From NCBI RefSeq assembly GCF_015277775.1, contig NZ_CP063849.1, forward strand, positions 3,348,001 through 3,412,000: a DNA stretch of 64,000 nt, read 5' to 3'. The translations under genes were made by a program, and so were the position numbers. The stretch comes from Paludibaculum fermentans (lineage in GTDB: Bacteria > Acidobacteriota > Terriglobia > Bryobacterales > Bryobacteraceae). Below, one piece after another: positions 44,878 to 53,704 of the stretch. The notes below the pieces were generated by a model. It made no database searches and had not been told where the DNA came from. It was given only the letters and a program-made list of their open reading frames with translations. How positions within the stretch are numbered: position 1 is the stretch's first letter; every line of letters starts with the position of its first letter.

Positions 44878-45585
44878 CAGTACAACAAATTGATGGCGTT
44901 CTGTTTCAGCCTGGCCTTGGCGGCCACGGCGGCAGCGGCTGAACCCGCGTCGCGCGTGGTGACCACCGTGCGGCCCGATGCCAAAACGGGGCGGCTCGTG
45001 CGCAGTACCACTATTGTCTCGCATCCCACTGCAAGTAAAGAAGTTACACCGAAGACGATCAAGGCTTCGGCCACTGGCGCTGAAATCAATGTCGGCGAGA
45101 TCGTAGAGCGTGCCGCCAAAGCGCACGCGGTCGATCCGCTGCTGGTCCACTCCGTCATCCGCGCCGAAAGCAACTACAACCCCACCGCCGTGTCGCCCAA
45201 AGGCGCCGAAGGCCTCATGCAGCTCATCCCGGCAACCGCGCGCCGGTTCGGAGCCCTGAACAGCTTCGATGTTGAGGAAAACATTACTGCCGGGGTCAAG
45301 TACCTGAAATATCTTCAGGAAATGTTCAAGGACGACCGTCTCGCCCTGGCCGCTTATAACGCCGGCGAGGGCGCCGTGCAGAAGTACGGTAACGTTCCAC
45401 CCTATAAAGAGACCGTGCAGTACGTCGATCGCGTCGGCAAATCCTACGGTGAGGCTCGCAAACGCCAGCAACCGGAAACCGCCGCCGTCATCGCCCCGAT
45501 CCCGCAACAGCCTCAGCCGGAACCCTTGCGCCACCTTGAGGTGACCACGGATTCCGAGGGCCGTATGGTTCTGAGGACTCGCTAG
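44863..45585 (+). CDS. soluble lytic transglycosylase, SLT domain, exported
   Basis: 240 residues from ATG 44863; ATG 44893 (MAFCFSLALAATAAAA) is an equally good start. A signal peptide precedes a ~60-residue region, then the SLT domain at about 85-190: 'D-P-L-L-V-H-S-V-I-R-A-E-S-N-Y-N-P' with catalytic Glu, GAEGLMQLIPATARRFG, 'N-I-T-A-G-V-K-Y-L', and ALAAYNAGEGAV. It cleaves peptidoglycan between MurNAc and GlcNAc with anhydro ring formation. The stop codon is embedded in the AGGAGG that precedes the amidase gene, so the two cell-wall hydrolases are an operon. Confidence 0.92.
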   Translation: MARYNQYNKLMAFCFSLALAATAAAAEPASRVVTTVRPDAKTGRLVRSTTIVSHPTASKEVTPKTIKASATGAEINVGEIVERAAKAHAVDPLLVHSVIRAESNYNPTAVSPKGAEGLMQLIPATARRFGALNSFDVEENITAGVKYLKYLQEMFKDDRLALAAYNAGEGAVQKYGNVPPYKETVQYVDRVGKSYGEARKRQQPETAAVIAPIPQQPQPEPLRHLEVTTDSEGRMVLRTR

Positions 45586-45593
45586 GAGGCTTT

Positions 45594-47825
45594 CTGGCCA
45601 GGACGAAAACTCGAGCATCGCTCTCCCGGCTGGCTCTTTGCGGAGCCCTGGGCTTCGTCTTTTCCAGCAGCGCTGCTTCGGCCGAAACCGCCGAAACGAA
45701 GCCGCTCGCGGCCGTGACGTCCGTCCGCTTCTGGTCTCTCAGCCAGGCCACACGGGTCGCCCTCGAGGTCAGCTCCGAGGTCAAATACAAGTTTGAGAAA
45801 CTGACCAATCCCGACCGTCTGTTCGTCGACCTCAGCGAAACCCGCATGCGGTTGAACGACAAGGCCTTTTACACCGTCAAGGTGGGCGACAAGCTGGTCA
45901 AGCAGATCCGCGTGGCGCAGAAGGACCCGCGCGTCATGCGCATCGTACTCGACCTCGAAGGCCCTGTCGAGCAGGAGATTTCGGTCCTCACCAACCCCAC
46001 CCGCATCATCATTGAAGTCCGCCCCAGCGGTTCAAAGGCTAGTGAGACCACCATCACGCAGAGCCGCACCGGGGTGGAGAAAATTGACGTGCCCGTCAAG
46101 GAAGAGCCAAGGCCGGAACCGGTCCGCACCGCCGCCGCCAAGCCGCCAGTTGTGGAACGGCCGGAGCCGGTGAAATCCTCACCCCCGCCGCCGGCGCCGA
46201 CACAGGCAAGAACCGTCTCCACGCCCACAGGGAAGACCGCCGGAAAGCAGGTGACCATGGCGGCCGCCACACCTGCGGAACCGCCGAAAACCGTCGAACC
46301 CGAACCGGCTCCGCCCGAACCCGTCATTCCACCTTCTTCCAACGCACCCGACGAAACGCCCAAGCCGGCCCGCCCGAACTCGACCGGCGGCCGTTCCCTC
46401 ACCCGCGCCCTTGGCCTGAAAGTGGAACGAGTCGTCATCGATCCCGGCCACGGTGGTCACGATCACGGCACCACCGGCCCCACGGGGCTCACGGAAAAGG
46501 ACCTGGTCCTCGACGTCTCCCTCCGCCTCGGCGCCTTGATCGAGCAGCGCATGGGCAGCCAGGTGATCTACACCCGCTCCAACGACACCTATGTCGGCCT
46601 GGAAGAGCGGGCCGTCCTGGCCAACAAGAACCGCGCCGACCTGTTCCTCTCCATCCACGCCAACGCCACCAGCTACCGCAACATCTCCGGAGCGGAAGTC
46701 TACTACCTGAACTTCACGACTTCGAAAGAAGCCACCGAAGTCGCCGCCCGCGAGAATGCCGGCGCCGGCAAGTCGGTCTTCGAACTGCGCGAACTCATCC
46801 AGAAGATCGCCCTGAAGGACCGCCTGGAAGAATCGCGGGAGTTTGCCACCCGCGTCCAGGCGTCACTCGCGTCCACATGGTCGAAGATGGACTCCACCGC
46901 CCAGAATCGCGGGGTGAAGAAGGCCCCGTTCGTGGTACTGATCGGCGCTTCGATGCCCTCTGTACTGGCGGAGATCGGCTTCATCAGCAACCCGCGGGAT
47001 GAGGCCCTGTTGCGCAAGCCGGACCAGCGCCAGAGACTGGCTGAGGCGCTATTCAAGGGGATCCAGCAGTACGCTGAAAGCCTGGGTCAAGGCACACAGG
47101 GCGGTGGTTTCAGCCGAACCTTCCACGCGATCAGAAGCCAGCCGCTAGGACGAAGCCGACACGACCGGGTGAAACACCACGCTGTTGCGGCCGCGGTGCT
47201 TTGCCTCATACAGCGCATTGTCGGCGGATCGGATCAGCAACTCGGCGTCCGAGGGCAGGGTCGGCACCATGGTGCAGGCGCCAAAGCTGGCGGTGATGCT
47301 CACGTTCTGACCGCTCAGGCAGAACGGAGAGGCTTCGATGGCCACCCGCAGCCGTTCCGCATGCGAGATCAGCCCGGAATCTTCCGCGCCGGGCACAACC
47401 ACCAGAAACTCTTCGCCGCCGTACCGGCCAAACGCATCGTAGGCACGAATGCAACTGCCCACACGCCGCGCGGCTTCGCTCAGCGCGGCGTCGCCGGAAA
47501 GATGCCCATACTCGTCGTTGATCCGCTTGAAGTGATCGAGATCCAGCATGACGACACCCAGCGGGCGGCGCTCGCGGGAAGCGCGAATCACTTCCCGGTC
47601 GAGAATCTCCAGAATCGCGGCGCGATTCCAGGTACGGGTCAGCCCGTCGCGTGTAGCCTGGATGCGCAGCGCTTCCTGTGCCCGCATCAGTTCAGCCTGC
47701 AGATCGATGATCCGCCGCCCCGCGCGCAACCGTACTTCCAATTCGTGCTTGTCGAACGGCTTGATCACGTAGTCGTCGGCGCCCGCGCCCAACCCCTCGA
47801 CAATGTCCTCGCGCAATGCGCGTGA
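45594..47825 (+). CDS. AMIN-domain N-acetylmuramoyl-L-alanine amidase with CTG start and antisense 3' extension
   Basis: 743 residues if read from CTG 45594. CTG is chosen because AGGAGG (45584-45589) is just upstream and the next codons give a perfect signal peptide (RTKTRASLSRLALCGALGFV, then FSSSAASA); the first GTG (45714) would lose it. An AMIN domain (about 42-140), a Pro/Glu linker, and an Amidase_3 domain (about 285-495) follow. Zinc and catalytic residues are in DPGHGGHD, LTEKDLV, SIHANAT and VLAEIGFIS. It cleaves the amide between MurNAc and the peptide stem, probably at septation. The family normally ends soon after 'G-I-Q-Q-Y' (about 47080), but this frame has no stop until 47825, antisense to the GGDEF gene. 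Confidence 0.85.
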   Translation: MARTKTRASLSRLALCGALGFVFSSSAASAETAETKPLAAVTSVRFWSLSQATRVALEVSSEVKYKFEKLTNPDRLFVDLSETRMRLNDKAFYTVKVGDKLVKQIRVAQKDPRVMRIVLDLEGPVEQEISVLTNPTRIIIEVRPSGSKASETTITQSRTGVEKIDVPVKEEPRPEPVRTAAAKPPVVERPEPVKSSPPPPAPTQARTVSTPTGKTAGKQVTMAAATPAEPPKTVEPEPAPPEPVIPPSSNAPDETPKPARPNSTGGRSLTRALGLKVERVVIDPGHGGHDHGTTGPTGLTEKDLVLDVSLRLGALIEQRMGSQVIYTRSNDTYVGLEERAVLANKNRADLFLSIHANATSYRNISGAEVYYLNFTTSKEATEVAARENAGAGKSVFELRELIQKIALKDRLEESREFATRVQASLASTWSKMDSTAQNRGVKKAPFVVLIGASMPSVLAEIGFISNPRDEALLRKPDQRQRLAEALFKGIQQYAESLGQGTQGGGFSRTFHAIRSQPLGRSRHDRVKHHAVAAAVLCLIQRIVGGSDQQLGVRGQGRHHGAGAKAGGDAHVLTAQAERRGFDGHPQPFRMRDQPGIFRAGHNHQKLFAAVPAKRIVGTNATAHTPRGFAQRGVAGKMPILVVDPLEVIEIQHDDTQRAALAGSANHFPVENLQNRGAIPGTGQPVACSLDAQRFLCPHQFSLQIDDPPPRAQPYFQFVLVERLDHVVVGARAQPLDNVLAQCA

Positions 47826-48071
47826 GGTCAGCAGGATGATGTATGTGTAGACCGGCCGCGCCAGCGTGCGCATCAACTTGCACAGCTCAGGCCCGGTATG
47901 GACCGGCATCATCCAATCGAGGATCGCCAGTGGCGGAGCGTCTTCCTTCTGGAGACACGCCCACGCTTCGTCTCCACTCGATACGGTAACGACCTCATAT
48001 CCCCAACCCTGAAGAGTCGATTCGAGGAGCCGGCGCATTAACAAACTGTCATCGGCGACTAAGATTTTCAT
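47145..48071 (-). CDS. PleD-like response regulator with GGDEF domain (diguanylate cyclase)
   Basis: 308 residues from ATG 48071. Receiver domain 1-120: acidic pair D8/D9 (VADDS), phospho-acceptor D52 (LDWMMP), T82 and K104 (VIKPFD). GGDEF domain about 135-300: 'R-D-G-L-T-R-T-W-N-R', 'D-L-D-H-F-K-R-I-N-D', and active site GGEEF (218-222). An R-x-x-D inhibitory site (R209 to D212) lies five residues before it, so feedback inhibition by c-di-GMP is expected. Phosphorylation should trigger dimerisation and c-di-GMP synthesis; no cognate histidine kinase is adjacent. The upstream leader holds a nested inverted repeat. Confidence 0.95.
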   Translation of the reverse strand: MKILVADDSLLMRRLLESTLQGWGYEVVTVSSGDEAWACLQKEDAPPLAILDWMMPVHTGPELCKLMRTLARPVYTYIILLTSRALREDIVEGLGAGADDYVIKPFDKHELEVRLRAGRRIIDLQAELMRAQEALRIQATRDGLTRTWNRAAILEILDREVIRASRERRPLGVVMLDLDHFKRINDEYGHLSGDAALSEAARRVGSCIRAYDAFGRYGGEEFLVVVPGAEDSGLISHAERLRVAIEASPFCLSGQNVSITASFGACTMVPTLPSDAELLIRSADNALYEAKHRGRNSVVFHPVVSASS

Positions 48072-48103
48072 CGCACTGAAATCACGGCTAATCCCAATGT
48101 TAT

Positions 48104-48179
48104 CAGCCCCGGCGGATTTGCGCCTCCCCACCACAAAAGGTACCAGCAGTACGTGGGAAGAGCAATCCTACCGGGGCTG
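48104..48179 (-). ncRNA. possible structured leader RNA upstream of the GGDEF gene
   Basis: Outer arms CAGCCCCGG (48104-48112) and CCGGGGCTG (48171-48179) pair over 9 bases. Inside them CCCAC/GTGGG (48126-48130 / 48153-48157) and GTAC/GTAC (48140-48143 / 48149-48152) can pair in nested order. There is no U-run after the stem on the minus strand, so a simple terminator is less likely. I do not recognise a known riboswitch in it. Confidence 0.35.
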
Positions 48180-48192
48180 CGTAAGTGGATTT

Positions 48193-48771
48193 TCAGCGTT
48201 TCTGAGTGCGAATCAAGTCCAGAACTTCGGCCGCCGTCGTACGTCCGCCATGAGTCTTGCTGGTCTTCGAGAAATACACCCGACCCTTTCTGTCGATCAG
48301 GAAGGTGGAGGGATACGCAGTCTCCCCTTTTGCTGACCAGCGCAGATCATACGCCTGTGTGAACTGATAATCGGGATCGAGCAACAGGTCGAAGTGCGCC
48401 GGCAGCTTCTTATCGGAGGCGAACTCACGAGCCCGCTCCTTCACCTCGCCGGCCGGCCCCGGGTAGACCAGCAACACACGCACCCCGGCATCAGCGAAGC
48501 CCTGCGAATTGTGTACATAATCCTGAACCTGCCGATTGCAGACCGGACATTGATAACCGGGAAAGCCGCGCAGCACCACCAGCACGACATCGCTGTTCTG
48601 CGTCGCGCTCGAAAGCCGCACCGTCTGGCCGGAGAGCGACACCAGGCTGAAGTCAGGAGCGGCCTGGCCCATGGCCGGAGGGTCCGCCCAACAGGATGCG
48701 GCTATCGCCAGGACGAGAGACGGCAGCCGGAACAGACGGGCGACGCCCGTGGAAGAGAGGGGAAAGGACAA
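48193..48771 (-). CDS. redoxin/AhpC-TSA-type thiol peroxidase or thioredoxin-like protein, exported
   Basis: 192 residues from TTG 48771, which has AAGGAG eight bases upstream. An N-terminal signal peptide (ARLFRLPSLVLAIAASCWA) is followed by the thioredoxin fold: GQAAPDFSLVSLSGQTVRLS, the active site GYQCPVCNRQV (C75, C78, a C-P-x-C pair), and a conserved 'Y-P-S-T-F-L-I-D-R-K-G' cis-proline loop. The redox pair resembles bacterioferritin-comigratory or alkyl-hydroperoxide-like peroxiredoxins. It acts in the periplasm, probably reducing peroxides or disulfides. The upstream leader can form a 6-bp GC hairpin. Confidence 0.8.
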   Translation of the reverse strand: MSFPLSSTGVARLFRLPSLVLAIAASCWADPPAMGQAAPDFSLVSLSGQTVRLSSATQNSDVVLVVLRGFPGYQCPVCNRQVQDYVHNSQGFADAGVRVLLVYPGPAGEVKERAREFASDKKLPAHFDLLLDPDYQFTQAYDLRWSAKGETAYPSTFLIDRKGRVYFSKTSKTHGGRTTAAEVLDLIRTQKR

Positions 48772-48816
48772 AGCGGCAGCTCCTTGGGAAGGTAGAAAGT
48801 CAGGGCGCGATGCCTC

Positions 48817-48835
48817 CGCCGGAACTGCACCGGCG
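48817..48835 (-). other. GC hairpin in the leader of the redoxin gene
   Basis: CGCCGG and CCGGCG pair around a 7-base loop (TGCAGTT on the minus strand), about 45 bases upstream of the redoxin TTG start and 30 bases before its AAGGAG. It has the shape of one arm of a leader structure, but no riboswitch family is confirmed. Confidence 0.2.
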
Positions 48836-48897
48836 CGGTGACAGCCCGCCCACCTATCTATCCATCTATAGGAGCGGATTATTCCGGCAATCCCGCC

Positions 48898-51800
48898 CTA
48901 AGGCTTGTGGTAGTTCGGATACGCCGGCCGCTTTGGCTTCGCCACTGGAGCCTTCTCCAGGTCGGCCAACACCAATTCGACAGCCTTCTCCAGTTGCGGA
49001 TCCTTGCCTTGCCGGATCAGCTCGGGATCATTCTCCACTTCAGCGTCCGGGGGCACACCGATATTCTCCGTATCCCACTGCGAATTCGGACCCCAGACGC
49101 CGGAACTGGGCGCCGAGACAAAGCCGCCGTCCAGCAGCGATGGAGCGCCCGCGCGGCCCACCAGTCCGCCCCACGTCCGCTTGCCCACCAGTTTCCCAGT
49201 ATTGGCCCGGCGGAAGTAGTTGGGCATCGCATCGCCGCCCGACCCCGCGTATTCGTTGATGATCATCACCTTGGGCCCGAAAATCGCGCCCTGCGGCTGC
49301 ACCTCGTCCTCGCCGTCGCGCGTCGCCACCGCGCTCATGCGCTTGCGATTCAGCACTTCGATGATGTCCGTGGCCAGCAACCCGCCGCCGTTGAACCGTT
49401 CGTCGATGATCGCCGCATCCTTGCCCACCTGCGCGTAGAAATAGCGCGTGAAGTTGGCCAGCCCGCCGTTGGCAGTATCCGGCATGTAGACGTAAGCCAC
49501 CCGGCCGTTCGTCATCTGATCCACTTTGCGGCGGTTCGACTCCACCCACGCCAGGTTCCGCAGTCTCGACTCGTTCGGGATCGGGGTCACCACCACCTCG
49601 CGCGACCCCTCATTGTTGGGATTCGGCCCCACGCGCAGCACCGTCTGCTTGCCCGCCGTGGCTTCGAAGTAGCTGTAGACATCCTCCGCCGCCACGACGT
49701 CGCGGCCATTCACCGCCAGCAGATACTCGCCCTCCTGCACGTTCACTCCGGGTTGCGTCAAAGGCGCCTTCACGTCGGGGTTCCAGTTCTCGCCATCCAG
49801 AATCCGCTCAAACCGGTAGCGCCCGTTCTCGATCTTGTAGTCGCAGCCCAGCAGGCCCGTCGGCACCGTCTTCACCTCTGGCTGCTCGCCGCCCGCGACA
49901 AACAGGTGGCCCACCGTCAGTTCGCCCATCATGTCCGCCAGGACATAGTTGAGATCCCGCCGCGACATCGCCGCCGCCGCATACTTCTCATACTTCTTTG
50001 AATAGTCCGCCACGTTCACACCGTGCAGATTCGGGTCGTAGAAGAACTCCCGCTGGATGCGCCACGCATCCCGGTACATCTGCATCCACTCGGCCTTCGG
50101 GTCGGACTTCACCTGCAATCCCTCGGTCTTCATTGCCGCCGCCGGCGGTCCGGAAGGGGGCGGCGCTGCCGGAGCACCGTTGGGTGGCATCGGCTTGAAC
50201 GCCTGGATCGTCCAGTTGTCGCCCGTCGCCGTCAGCATCTTCTCGCCGTTGGCGGAGGCTTCAAAGAACCGCACACCGCTCGCCACCACATCCGACTTGC
50301 GCAGCTTCAGGTCATAGCGGTGCACCGCGAACCCGGGCGGTCCGCCGGCCCCACGCGCCACTGAGGCCTGCGCAAACAGGTTCCCCTCTTTCCCAACCTG
50401 CAGACGGAAGTACTCCGCCGGCGGCATCGGCACCGCCAGAATCCGCTGCCCGATCTTGTCGAAATCGATCTTGACCACCACCGGCTTGGGCGGCTCGGGT
50501 TTGGCCGGCGAGGCCGGTTTGGCTTCCTCTGGCTTCGGCGGGGGCTTCTCGCCCTCAGCTTTCTTCTCCGGCGCCTTTTCCTCATCACTCTCCGGAGCGA
50601 ACGGCGACGGATCGGCCTTCGACAGCACCGCCAGGTACAGGCTGCGCGTCTGCGACGTGCCGATACTGTGCACATCCGGCTCCAGCGTCGGACCCGAGTC
50701 CGTGCTCGCTGAGAAGTACAGATACTTCCCGCCCTTGTCGAACACCGGATTCTGCGCGTCGCTCATCCCATCCGTCAGTTGAGTACTCTTCCCGTCCGCC
50801 AGCGAATAGAGGAACACGGCGCCCAGATAGTTGGGCAGCCGCTGCGTGTAGGCCAGCCACTGGCTATCCGGCGACCACGCCGGCGCGCGATCCCCACTGG
50901 GAAACTGATAGCGATCCTTGGCCACCTTCACCGGTTGTTTCTGCTCCAGGTCCAGGTACCAGATATTCAGGTGAGCATCCGTATAGGCGATCTTCTTGTT
51001 GTCCGGCGACCAGCGCGGCGAACCATAGAATGTCGGCTTCTCTTCCAGCCGGAACTTCCGCGGAGCCTGCGTGCCCAGCGAGTCCTTCACCTGCAGTTCA
51101 TACTCTCCAGACTCATCGGAGAAGTAAGCAATCCACTGCCCGTCCGGCGACCACGCCGGATCACGGTCCATCACCGCCGGCGACTCCGTCAGGTTCCGGG
51201 CATCGCCCTTCTCCGCCGGCACCGTCAGAATCTCGCCCCGCGCCTCGAACAGCGCCCGCGCGCCCGTCGGCGAGATGTGGGCATTCGTCAACCGTTTCCC
51301 CACATCCACCAGCTTGGACCGCACTTCCGAAACGTCCCCTTCAATCTGGATCCGGACAGGGCTGAGCTGCCCCGATTTCAGATCGAACAACTGGAGTTGA
51401 CCAAACTGCTCGATCACGATCCCGCCCGGCCCCGCCGACGCCGACTTGAAGTCCATGCCCGTATTCGGCGCAGCCTGCGCGACCTTCTTCGACTTCGTGT
51501 CGTACACCCACAGCGACGCCTTGCCGCCCGGGTTCCGGTCGCTCAGGAAATAGACCTTGTCACCCACCCACATCGGGCAGTAGTCATTGGAGCCATCCCT
51601 TGGGACTTTCTCCACCTTGCTGCTGGCCAGGTGCGCAATCCAGACCGGAGTCGCCCGCCCGCCCCGATACCGCTTCCACACCTGAAACGCGCGCGCCAGC
51701 GGGACATAAGCAATACTGTCCTGCTTCGGCGAATAGCTGGCTTCGTAGGCGATGGGCAGTGGCAGCTTCGACGCCGGACCGCCGCTCGCAGCCACGGTGA

Positions 51801-52212
51801 AGAGCTGTTCGGTGAAATTGAAATTGGTGCGCGACGAGGAGAAAAGGACCCGCGTTCCATCCGGCGTCCAGCCCCGGACGATGTCGGCCGCCGGATGATA
51901 GGTCAGCCGGCGCGGCACCCCTCCGGTCGCGGCAACAACGAAGACATCCGTGTTCCCGTCATACTGCCCCGTGAAGGCAATCGATTCCCCATCCGGCGAG
52001 AAGTGAGGATCCGCTTCCACCCCCGCGTTCGTGGTCAGGCGCGTGGCCGCCCCGCCGGCTCGCGGAACGGTCCACAAGTCCCCCGCGAAGACGAAGGCGA
52101 TTTGGGTAGCGCTCAATGTAGGCTGTTGGGCCAGCAGGGGCGGATTCGCTTGCCCGTAGGCAGAACAGGAAACTGCGGCGACAAGGAAAAAGAGCCCGGC
52201 GAGACGAGGCAT
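48898..52212 (-). CDS. tricorn-like protease: beta-propellers, PDZ and S41 domain
   Basis: 1104 residues with a signal peptide (MPRLAGLFFLVAAVSCSAYG). The N-terminal half (about 30-540) is a WD40/PD40-type propeller with repeated 'F-S-P-D-G' and 'W-S-P-D' segments (EADPHFSPDGESIAFTG, DPAWSPDGQWIAYFSD). A Pro/Glu/Lys-rich linker lies at about 545-590. A PDZ-like domain is near 820-880 and an S41 catalytic domain near 900-1050, with the serine in EYAGSGGDAM (about 992). This is the tricorn arrangement; it degrades peptides, probably after uptake in the periplasm. The CelD-like gene lies 24 bases away on the same strand. Confidence 0.88.
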   Translation of the reverse strand: MPRLAGLFFLVAAVSCSAYGQANPPLLAQQPTLSATQIAFVFAGDLWTVPRAGGAATRLTTNAGVEADPHFSPDGESIAFTGQYDGNTDVFVVAATGGVPRRLTYHPAADIVRGWTPDGTRVLFSSSRTNFNFTEQLFTVAASGGPASKLPLPIAYEASYSPKQDSIAYVPLARAFQVWKRYRGGRATPVWIAHLASSKVEKVPRDGSNDYCPMWVGDKVYFLSDRNPGGKASLWVYDTKSKKVAQAAPNTGMDFKSASAGPGGIVIEQFGQLQLFDLKSGQLSPVRIQIEGDVSEVRSKLVDVGKRLTNAHISPTGARALFEARGEILTVPAEKGDARNLTESPAVMDRDPAWSPDGQWIAYFSDESGEYELQVKDSLGTQAPRKFRLEEKPTFYGSPRWSPDNKKIAYTDAHLNIWYLDLEQKQPVKVAKDRYQFPSGDRAPAWSPDSQWLAYTQRLPNYLGAVFLYSLADGKSTQLTDGMSDAQNPVFDKGGKYLYFSASTDSGPTLEPDVHSIGTSQTRSLYLAVLSKADPSPFAPESDEEKAPEKKAEGEKPPPKPEEAKPASPAKPEPPKPVVVKIDFDKIGQRILAVPMPPAEYFRLQVGKEGNLFAQASVARGAGGPPGFAVHRYDLKLRKSDVVASGVRFFEASANGEKMLTATGDNWTIQAFKPMPPNGAPAAPPPSGPPAAAMKTEGLQVKSDPKAEWMQMYRDAWRIQREFFYDPNLHGVNVADYSKKYEKYAAAAMSRRDLNYVLADMMGELTVGHLFVAGGEQPEVKTVPTGLLGCDYKIENGRYRFERILDGENWNPDVKAPLTQPGVNVQEGEYLLAVNGRDVVAAEDVYSYFEATAGKQTVLRVGPNPNNEGSREVVVTPIPNESRLRNLAWVESNRRKVDQMTNGRVAYVYMPDTANGGLANFTRYFYAQVGKDAAIIDERFNGGGLLATDIIEVLNRKRMSAVATRDGEDEVQPQGAIFGPKVMIINEYAGSGGDAMPNYFRRANTGKLVGKRTWGGLVGRAGAPSLLDGGFVSAPSSGVWGPNSQWDTENIGVPPDAEVENDPELIRQGKDPQLEKAVELVLADLEKAPVAKPKRPAYPNYHKP

Positions 52213-52235
52213 CAGGAACCTCCAGATTCCTGATT

Positions 52236-53597
52236 CTACCTCCTGGCCAGCGCTGTCTCCTGTAAATTACCTTTGGCTTCAGGCAGGTGCAACAGCAGCG
52301 GCTCGGCCTCCAGATTTGACACACGAAGGGCGGACGAACTCGTCCACTCCAGCTCGAGTCCCGCATTCCGCTCGAGTGCGAAAACATACTCCACTATGCC
52401 GGTGATCGTCTCCAGCGGCAGATCCTGGATCAGCCGGTAGCGCAGTGGCCGGGTTCCCTGCCAGGCAAGCGTGGCAACCGGAGCCGCCTTTGGGGCAACC
52501 GGCCAGGCCAGCCGTTCGCGCCAGGCGCCCAGTTTCTGGTTATAGCCCCGCTCCCGGCTCCACGCGACCAGCCGCCGCGACCCCACCAGCATCCGGGCCG
52601 CCATCCGTGCCCGCCACGAGCCACCCACCGGAGCAATGCAGTCGTAACTCAGCACCTCCCCATGCGCCCAAACCTGTTTCGCGAACGACCTCCCCCTGGA
52701 AAAGTCATAAAGTTCCAATCCCAGGCGCAAACAGGCCTCGTACGATCGCGCCCGGTTCACGTGCCCCAGCCGGTACTTTTCAAAAGCCGGGTGAAACGCA
52801 GGGATATACAGCGTAAAAGTACTACCGTGTCGGAACCCCAGGTCGAACGCGACTGGAACCCCATCCACATAGCTGACGAACGCCATCAGGTGCGACGGCA
52901 GTTCATCCCGCAGCAGCGACAGCAGAAAGTCTCGATTCGCGTCCTTCTTCCAAGCGTTCCGTTTGGCCGCATGCCGCAGGTCGTGGATCTCGAAAAGCTG
53001 CGGCAGCAAGGCCAGGGCCTCAGCCCGCTGGGCATCGAAATCGATCGTCCGGAACTCATACTGGCCCATTGCGGCCAAACGCCGCTCATAGGACGGAATG
53101 CGCTGCTGGAACTTCTTGTTCGACTTCGACGCTTCCGCCGTCCCGGGCGTCAGGACACGGTAAGGACAACCCTGCACCGTCATCGACTCCGCGCCCGGCA
53201 GTAGCTTCAGGAGAGGATCCCCATCCGCCAGCTCCCGCCAATCCGCCACCAGGGGCTGCGGTGCGTCCATCAATGCATCCCGGACCGCACCCAGCACCTC
53301 TTCCGAACACTCGCCGGCAAGCCCCTGTCGATCGGCCCGCCCATCCGTGGCGAAACCCAGCCGCGTCACCCCACCGCCCAGGGTAGTCAGGGCGAACGGC
53401 GCAAACGCCACCATCTGCCCCTCCCGGAACACGCCGACGAAGAAGGCCCGCGCCCCGGCCAGCCGGCGGATGGAGTCCCAATAATGATGCAGCCAGCCCG
53501 CGCATTGAAACGGTCCGGGTGCATGTTCTTGAAGAAAAGGGACATAATGCGGCCGAGCGGCTTCCTCTGTCCGCCACACGGTAACCAGTAGAGACAT
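52236..53597 (-). CDS. CelD/BcsL-like GNAT acyltransferase
   Basis: 453 residues from ATG 53597, chosen because AAGGAGG lies six bases upstream. The core has the two-lobed FemAB/GNAT pattern of the CelD (Acetyltransf_6) group: KSNKKFQQRIPSYERRLAAMG, then 'F-V-S-Y-V-D-G-V-P-V-A-F-D-L-G-F' and 'F-E-K-Y-R-L-G-H-V-N' . It carries an acyl group to sugars or proteins during cellulose or exopolysaccharide synthesis. Its divergent position from the exopolysaccharide operon, sharing one intergenic region, suggests the same regulation. No signal peptide is present, so it is cytoplasmic. Confidence 0.75.
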   Translation of the reverse strand: MSLLVTVWRTEEAARPHYVPFLQEHAPGPFQCAGWLHHYWDSIRRLAGARAFFVGVFREGQMVAFAPFALTTLGGGVTRLGFATDGRADRQGLAGECSEEVLGAVRDALMDAPQPLVADWRELADGDPLLKLLPGAESMTVQGCPYRVLTPGTAEASKSNKKFQQRIPSYERRLAAMGQYEFRTIDFDAQRAEALALLPQLFEIHDLRHAAKRNAWKKDANRDFLLSLLRDELPSHLMAFVSYVDGVPVAFDLGFRHGSTFTLYIPAFHPAFEKYRLGHVNRARSYEACLRLGLELYDFSRGRSFAKQVWAHGEVLSYDCIAPVGGSWRARMAARMLVGSRRLVAWSRERGYNQKLGAWRERLAWPVAPKAAPVATLAWQGTRPLRYRLIQDLPLETITGIVEYVFALERNAGLELEWTSSSALRVSNLEAEPLLLHLPEAKGNLQETALARR

Positions 53598-53704
53598 CCC
53601 ATTCCTCCTTAGTGAGCGCCATGGCGCATAAGTGCCCGCAATCCTGGCACTCACCTCTCTATCAGGCCTGACGGCGGCTCTAAGGCGTGAGAGAGAACGG
53701 CTCT

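Noticed and set aside
48772-48897. Cobalamin or c-di-GMP riboswitch upstream of redoxin
   Set aside because: A CCGGTGCAGTTCCGG-like arm resembles part of a cobalamin element, but the AGGGAA and other conserved boxes are missing and the downstream gene is not a cobalamin target.
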